A DNA stretch of 7,684 nt from the NCBI GenBank assembly GCA_035444405.1, contig DAOMOP010000194.1:1-7684 (forward strand), written 5' to 3'. Positions within the stretch are counted from its first letter, which is position 1. The number at the start of each line of letters is the position of its first letter. The stretch is from DAOMOP01 sp035444405 (lineage in GTDB: Bacteria > Pseudomonadota > Gammaproteobacteria > Burkholderiales > Rhodocyclaceae). A program made the translations under genes and the position numbers. The notes under the pieces are model-generated. The model did no database searches, had not been told where the DNA came from, and worked only from the letters and a program-made list of their open reading frames with translations. Below, in pieces: positions 6,722 to 7,684 of the stretch.

Positions 6722-6894
6722 GGGCGCCGGCACCGACGGTTCGTGACCGGTGAACCTTCAGTGTCGTGCTGATGCCGGTTCGGTCCCGTGGTGGCGAGAC
6801 TGCCCCATCGTGCGGATCGTCTCGAGCAGGCTGTACCCGACGCAATGGTGCGACGCCCGACGGCGCCAAGCCCGAAGTTTTCGGAGGTGAGCAG
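6722..6894 (+). other. Gap between kinase and AhpD-like gene
   Basis: These 173 bp carry no gene. A small inverted repeat, GGTTC (6738-6742) with GAACC (6752-6756), follows the kinase stop closely and could form a weak 5-bp hairpin. The ATG at 6766 is in frame with the downstream gene but lacks a ribosome-binding site and would add 43 residues unlike the family. I see no clear promoter. Confidence 0.35.
6883..6888 (+). promoter_or_regulatory. Ribosome-binding site fixing the AhpD-like start
   Basis: GGAGGT lies six bases before the ATG at 6895, selecting it over the in-frame ATG at 6766. Confidence 0.75.
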
Positions 6895-7479
6895 ATGAAG
6901 CGCTTTTCCCCACCCCGCATCGTCACCGCCGCACGGCATCGCTTTCCGTGGCTCGTACGGATTTTTCTCGCCAACCAGCGACGCCGCTACGGCCAGGAGC
7001 TCGAACCGGCGCGGCTGTGGGGGCGTACGCCTTGGGTGTTCGCGGCGCTGTCGCTGCTCTACGGCGCCCTCGATCGCAAGCGCTCGCCGATCGAGCCGGC
7101 GCTGCGTTCGCTGATCACGGTGCGCGTGTCGCAGATCAACTGGTGTGCGTTCTGCATCGACATCAACAGCGCGAACTGCCTGAAGCGCGGTGTGAGCGAG
7201 GCGCAGCTCGATGCGCTGCCGCGATTCGAGGCCTCCGAGCTCTTCGACGAGCGCACCAAGGCGGCGCTGGCCTATGCCGAAGCGATGACGCGTACCGACG
7301 TCGGCGTCGATGACGCGCTCGCCGCGCGGGTCAAGCGCCATTTTGACGACGACGCCCTGATCGAGCTGACCGCGCTCGTCGCGTTCCAGAACATGTCGAG
7401 CAAGTTCAATGCGGCCCTTGGGGTACAAGCGCAGGGCTTTTGCCGCGTGCCGGGCGGCCGCGCGTCGGACGAGCGATGA
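6895..7479 (+). CDS. Carboxymuconolactone decarboxylase/AhpD-like family protein
   Basis: A 194-residue, mainly helical protein of the AhpD/CMD superfamily, whose characterised members include alkylhydroperoxidase reductants and gamma-carboxymuconolactone decarboxylase. The signature is at residues 77-99: VSQINWCAFCIDINSANC, with Cys84 and Cys87 forming the CxxC redox pair. A helical C-terminal half follows (ERTKAALAYAEAMTRTD, then LIELTALVAFQNMSSKFNAALG), typical of the fold. The position four residues after the second Cys, His in many AhpD-type proteins, is Asn91 here. Nothing indicates a signal peptide; an early hydrophobic stretch (VFAALSLLYGAL) fits a helix of the fold. A thiol-redox or peroxide-related role beside a metal-efflux locus is plausible but inferred. 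Codons are more GC-rich at third positions than in the kinase gene upstream. It converges on the RND gene with a 25-bp gap. Confidence 0.85.
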   Translation: MKRFSPPRIVTAARHRFPWLVRIFLANQRRRYGQELEPARLWGRTPWVFAALSLLYGALDRKRSPIEPALRSLITVRVSQINWCAFCIDINSANCLKRGVSEAQLDALPRFEASELFDERTKAALAYAEAMTRTDVGVDDALAARVKRHFDDDALIELTALVAFQNMSSKFNAALGVQAQGFCRVPGGRASDER

Positions 7480-7498
7480 GGCGCTGCGCCGACGCGCG
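7459..7498. terminator. Long GC-rich hairpin at a convergent gene junction
   Basis: A perfect 10-bp inverted repeat, CGCGCGTCGG (7459-7468) with CCGACGCGCG (7489-7498), encloses 20 bases that can extend the stem. C7470-G7488, G7471-C7487 and AGCG (7472-7475) with CGCT (7482-7485) pair around two single-base bulges, leaving a six-base loop. It spans the stop codon of the AhpD-like gene and ends six bases before the 3' end of the RND gene, so it would form in both transcripts. Neither side has a T-run, so it may be a weak or Rho-assisted terminator, or an mRNA 3'-end stabiliser. Confidence 0.45.
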
Positions 7499-7504
7499 CA
7501 GGCA

Positions 7505-7684
7505 TCACCCCGCCGCGCTCGCGTCGGCCCGCGCCAGCCGCGGTGCCGCGTCGCGCTGCTCGCGCCTGAGCTGCCACTGCTTGACCAGCGCGTAGAGCGC
7601 AGGGATCACGCCGAGCGTGAGCACGGTCGAGGACACCATGCCGCCGACCATCGGCGCGGCGATGCGGCTCATCACCTCGCTGCC
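7505..7684 (-). CDS. cusA: CusA-type heavy-metal RND efflux transporter, C-terminal end
   Basis: The last 59 codons of a gene whose start lies beyond the right edge. The sequence opens GSEVMSRIAAPMVGGMVSST and continues into the final membrane helix (VLTLGVIPALYALV) and a short charged cytosolic tail ending at the TGA at 7505. GSEVM-RIA-PM-GGM followed by VIPA-Y is characteristic of the C-terminus of CusA/SilA pumps, which with CusB- and CusC-like partners expel Cu(+)/Ag(+) from periplasm and cytosol. It fits them better than CzcA-type pumps, as far as I recall those families. It is convergent with the AhpD-like gene. Metal specificity cannot be confirmed because the transport-core residues are outside the window. 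Confidence 0.88.
   Translation of the reverse strand, partial: GSEVMSRIAAPMVGGMVSSTVLTLGVIPALYALVKQWQLRREQRDAAPRLARADASAAG

Noticed and set aside
6427..7428. 333-codon minus-strand open frame
   Set aside because: It is antisense to the C-terminus of the kinase and to the AhpD-like gene, both of which have clear family motifs.

Overview
The window is GC-rich, densely coded bacterial DNA. Protein families, good Shine-Dalgarno sites and gene order suggest a proteobacterium, probably gamma- or betaproteobacterial; I cannot name a genus. It looks like part of a copper/silver homeostasis locus with a regulatory cassette in its middle.

Layout: (1) Bases 1-1655, minus strand: most of a Cu(+)-type P1B-ATPase (CopA-like), cut by the left edge just before its DKTGT motif. 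Its two N-terminal HMA domains both read GMGSDHC, so the first Cys of the usual CxxC is Ser. (2) Bases 1739-3349, minus strand: a 536-residue cytosolic Sel1-repeat protein, 83 bp upstream of copA and possibly co-transcribed with it. (3) Bases 3350-3634: divergent control region. (4) Bases 3635-4078, plus strand: a 147-residue stand-alone receiver-like protein that keeps the phospho-acceptor Asp but has lost the switch Ser/Thr and the conserved Lys. (5) Bases 4347-5219 and 5222-6721, plus strand: an OmpR-family response regulator and a membrane sensor histidine kinase, nearly abutting and surely one operon. (6) Bases 6895-7479, plus strand: an AhpD-like/carboxymuconolactone decarboxylase-family protein with a CxxC. 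(7) Bases 7505-7684, minus strand: the last 59 residues of a CusA-type heavy-metal RND efflux pump, convergent with gene 6; a long GC-rich hairpin lies at the junction.

How the parts may work together: CopA would move Cu(+) from cytosol to periplasm and the CusA-type pump would carry it across the outer membrane. The two-component system between them is the obvious candidate regulator. However, the kinase's periplasmic domain has no Cys and no His/Met cluster, so metal sensing is unproven. A TGACTC direct repeat with an 11-bp period, the geometry favoured by OmpR-family regulators, lies just upstream of copA and is a candidate link between the two. The Sel1 protein and the pseudo-receiver are the least understood members.

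The individual families are known. What may be new is the combination of Sel1 protein, pseudo-receiver and RR/HK pair inside a copper-export locus, together with the paired SDHC HMA domains. No RNA genes, CRISPR arrays or insertion sequences were seen.
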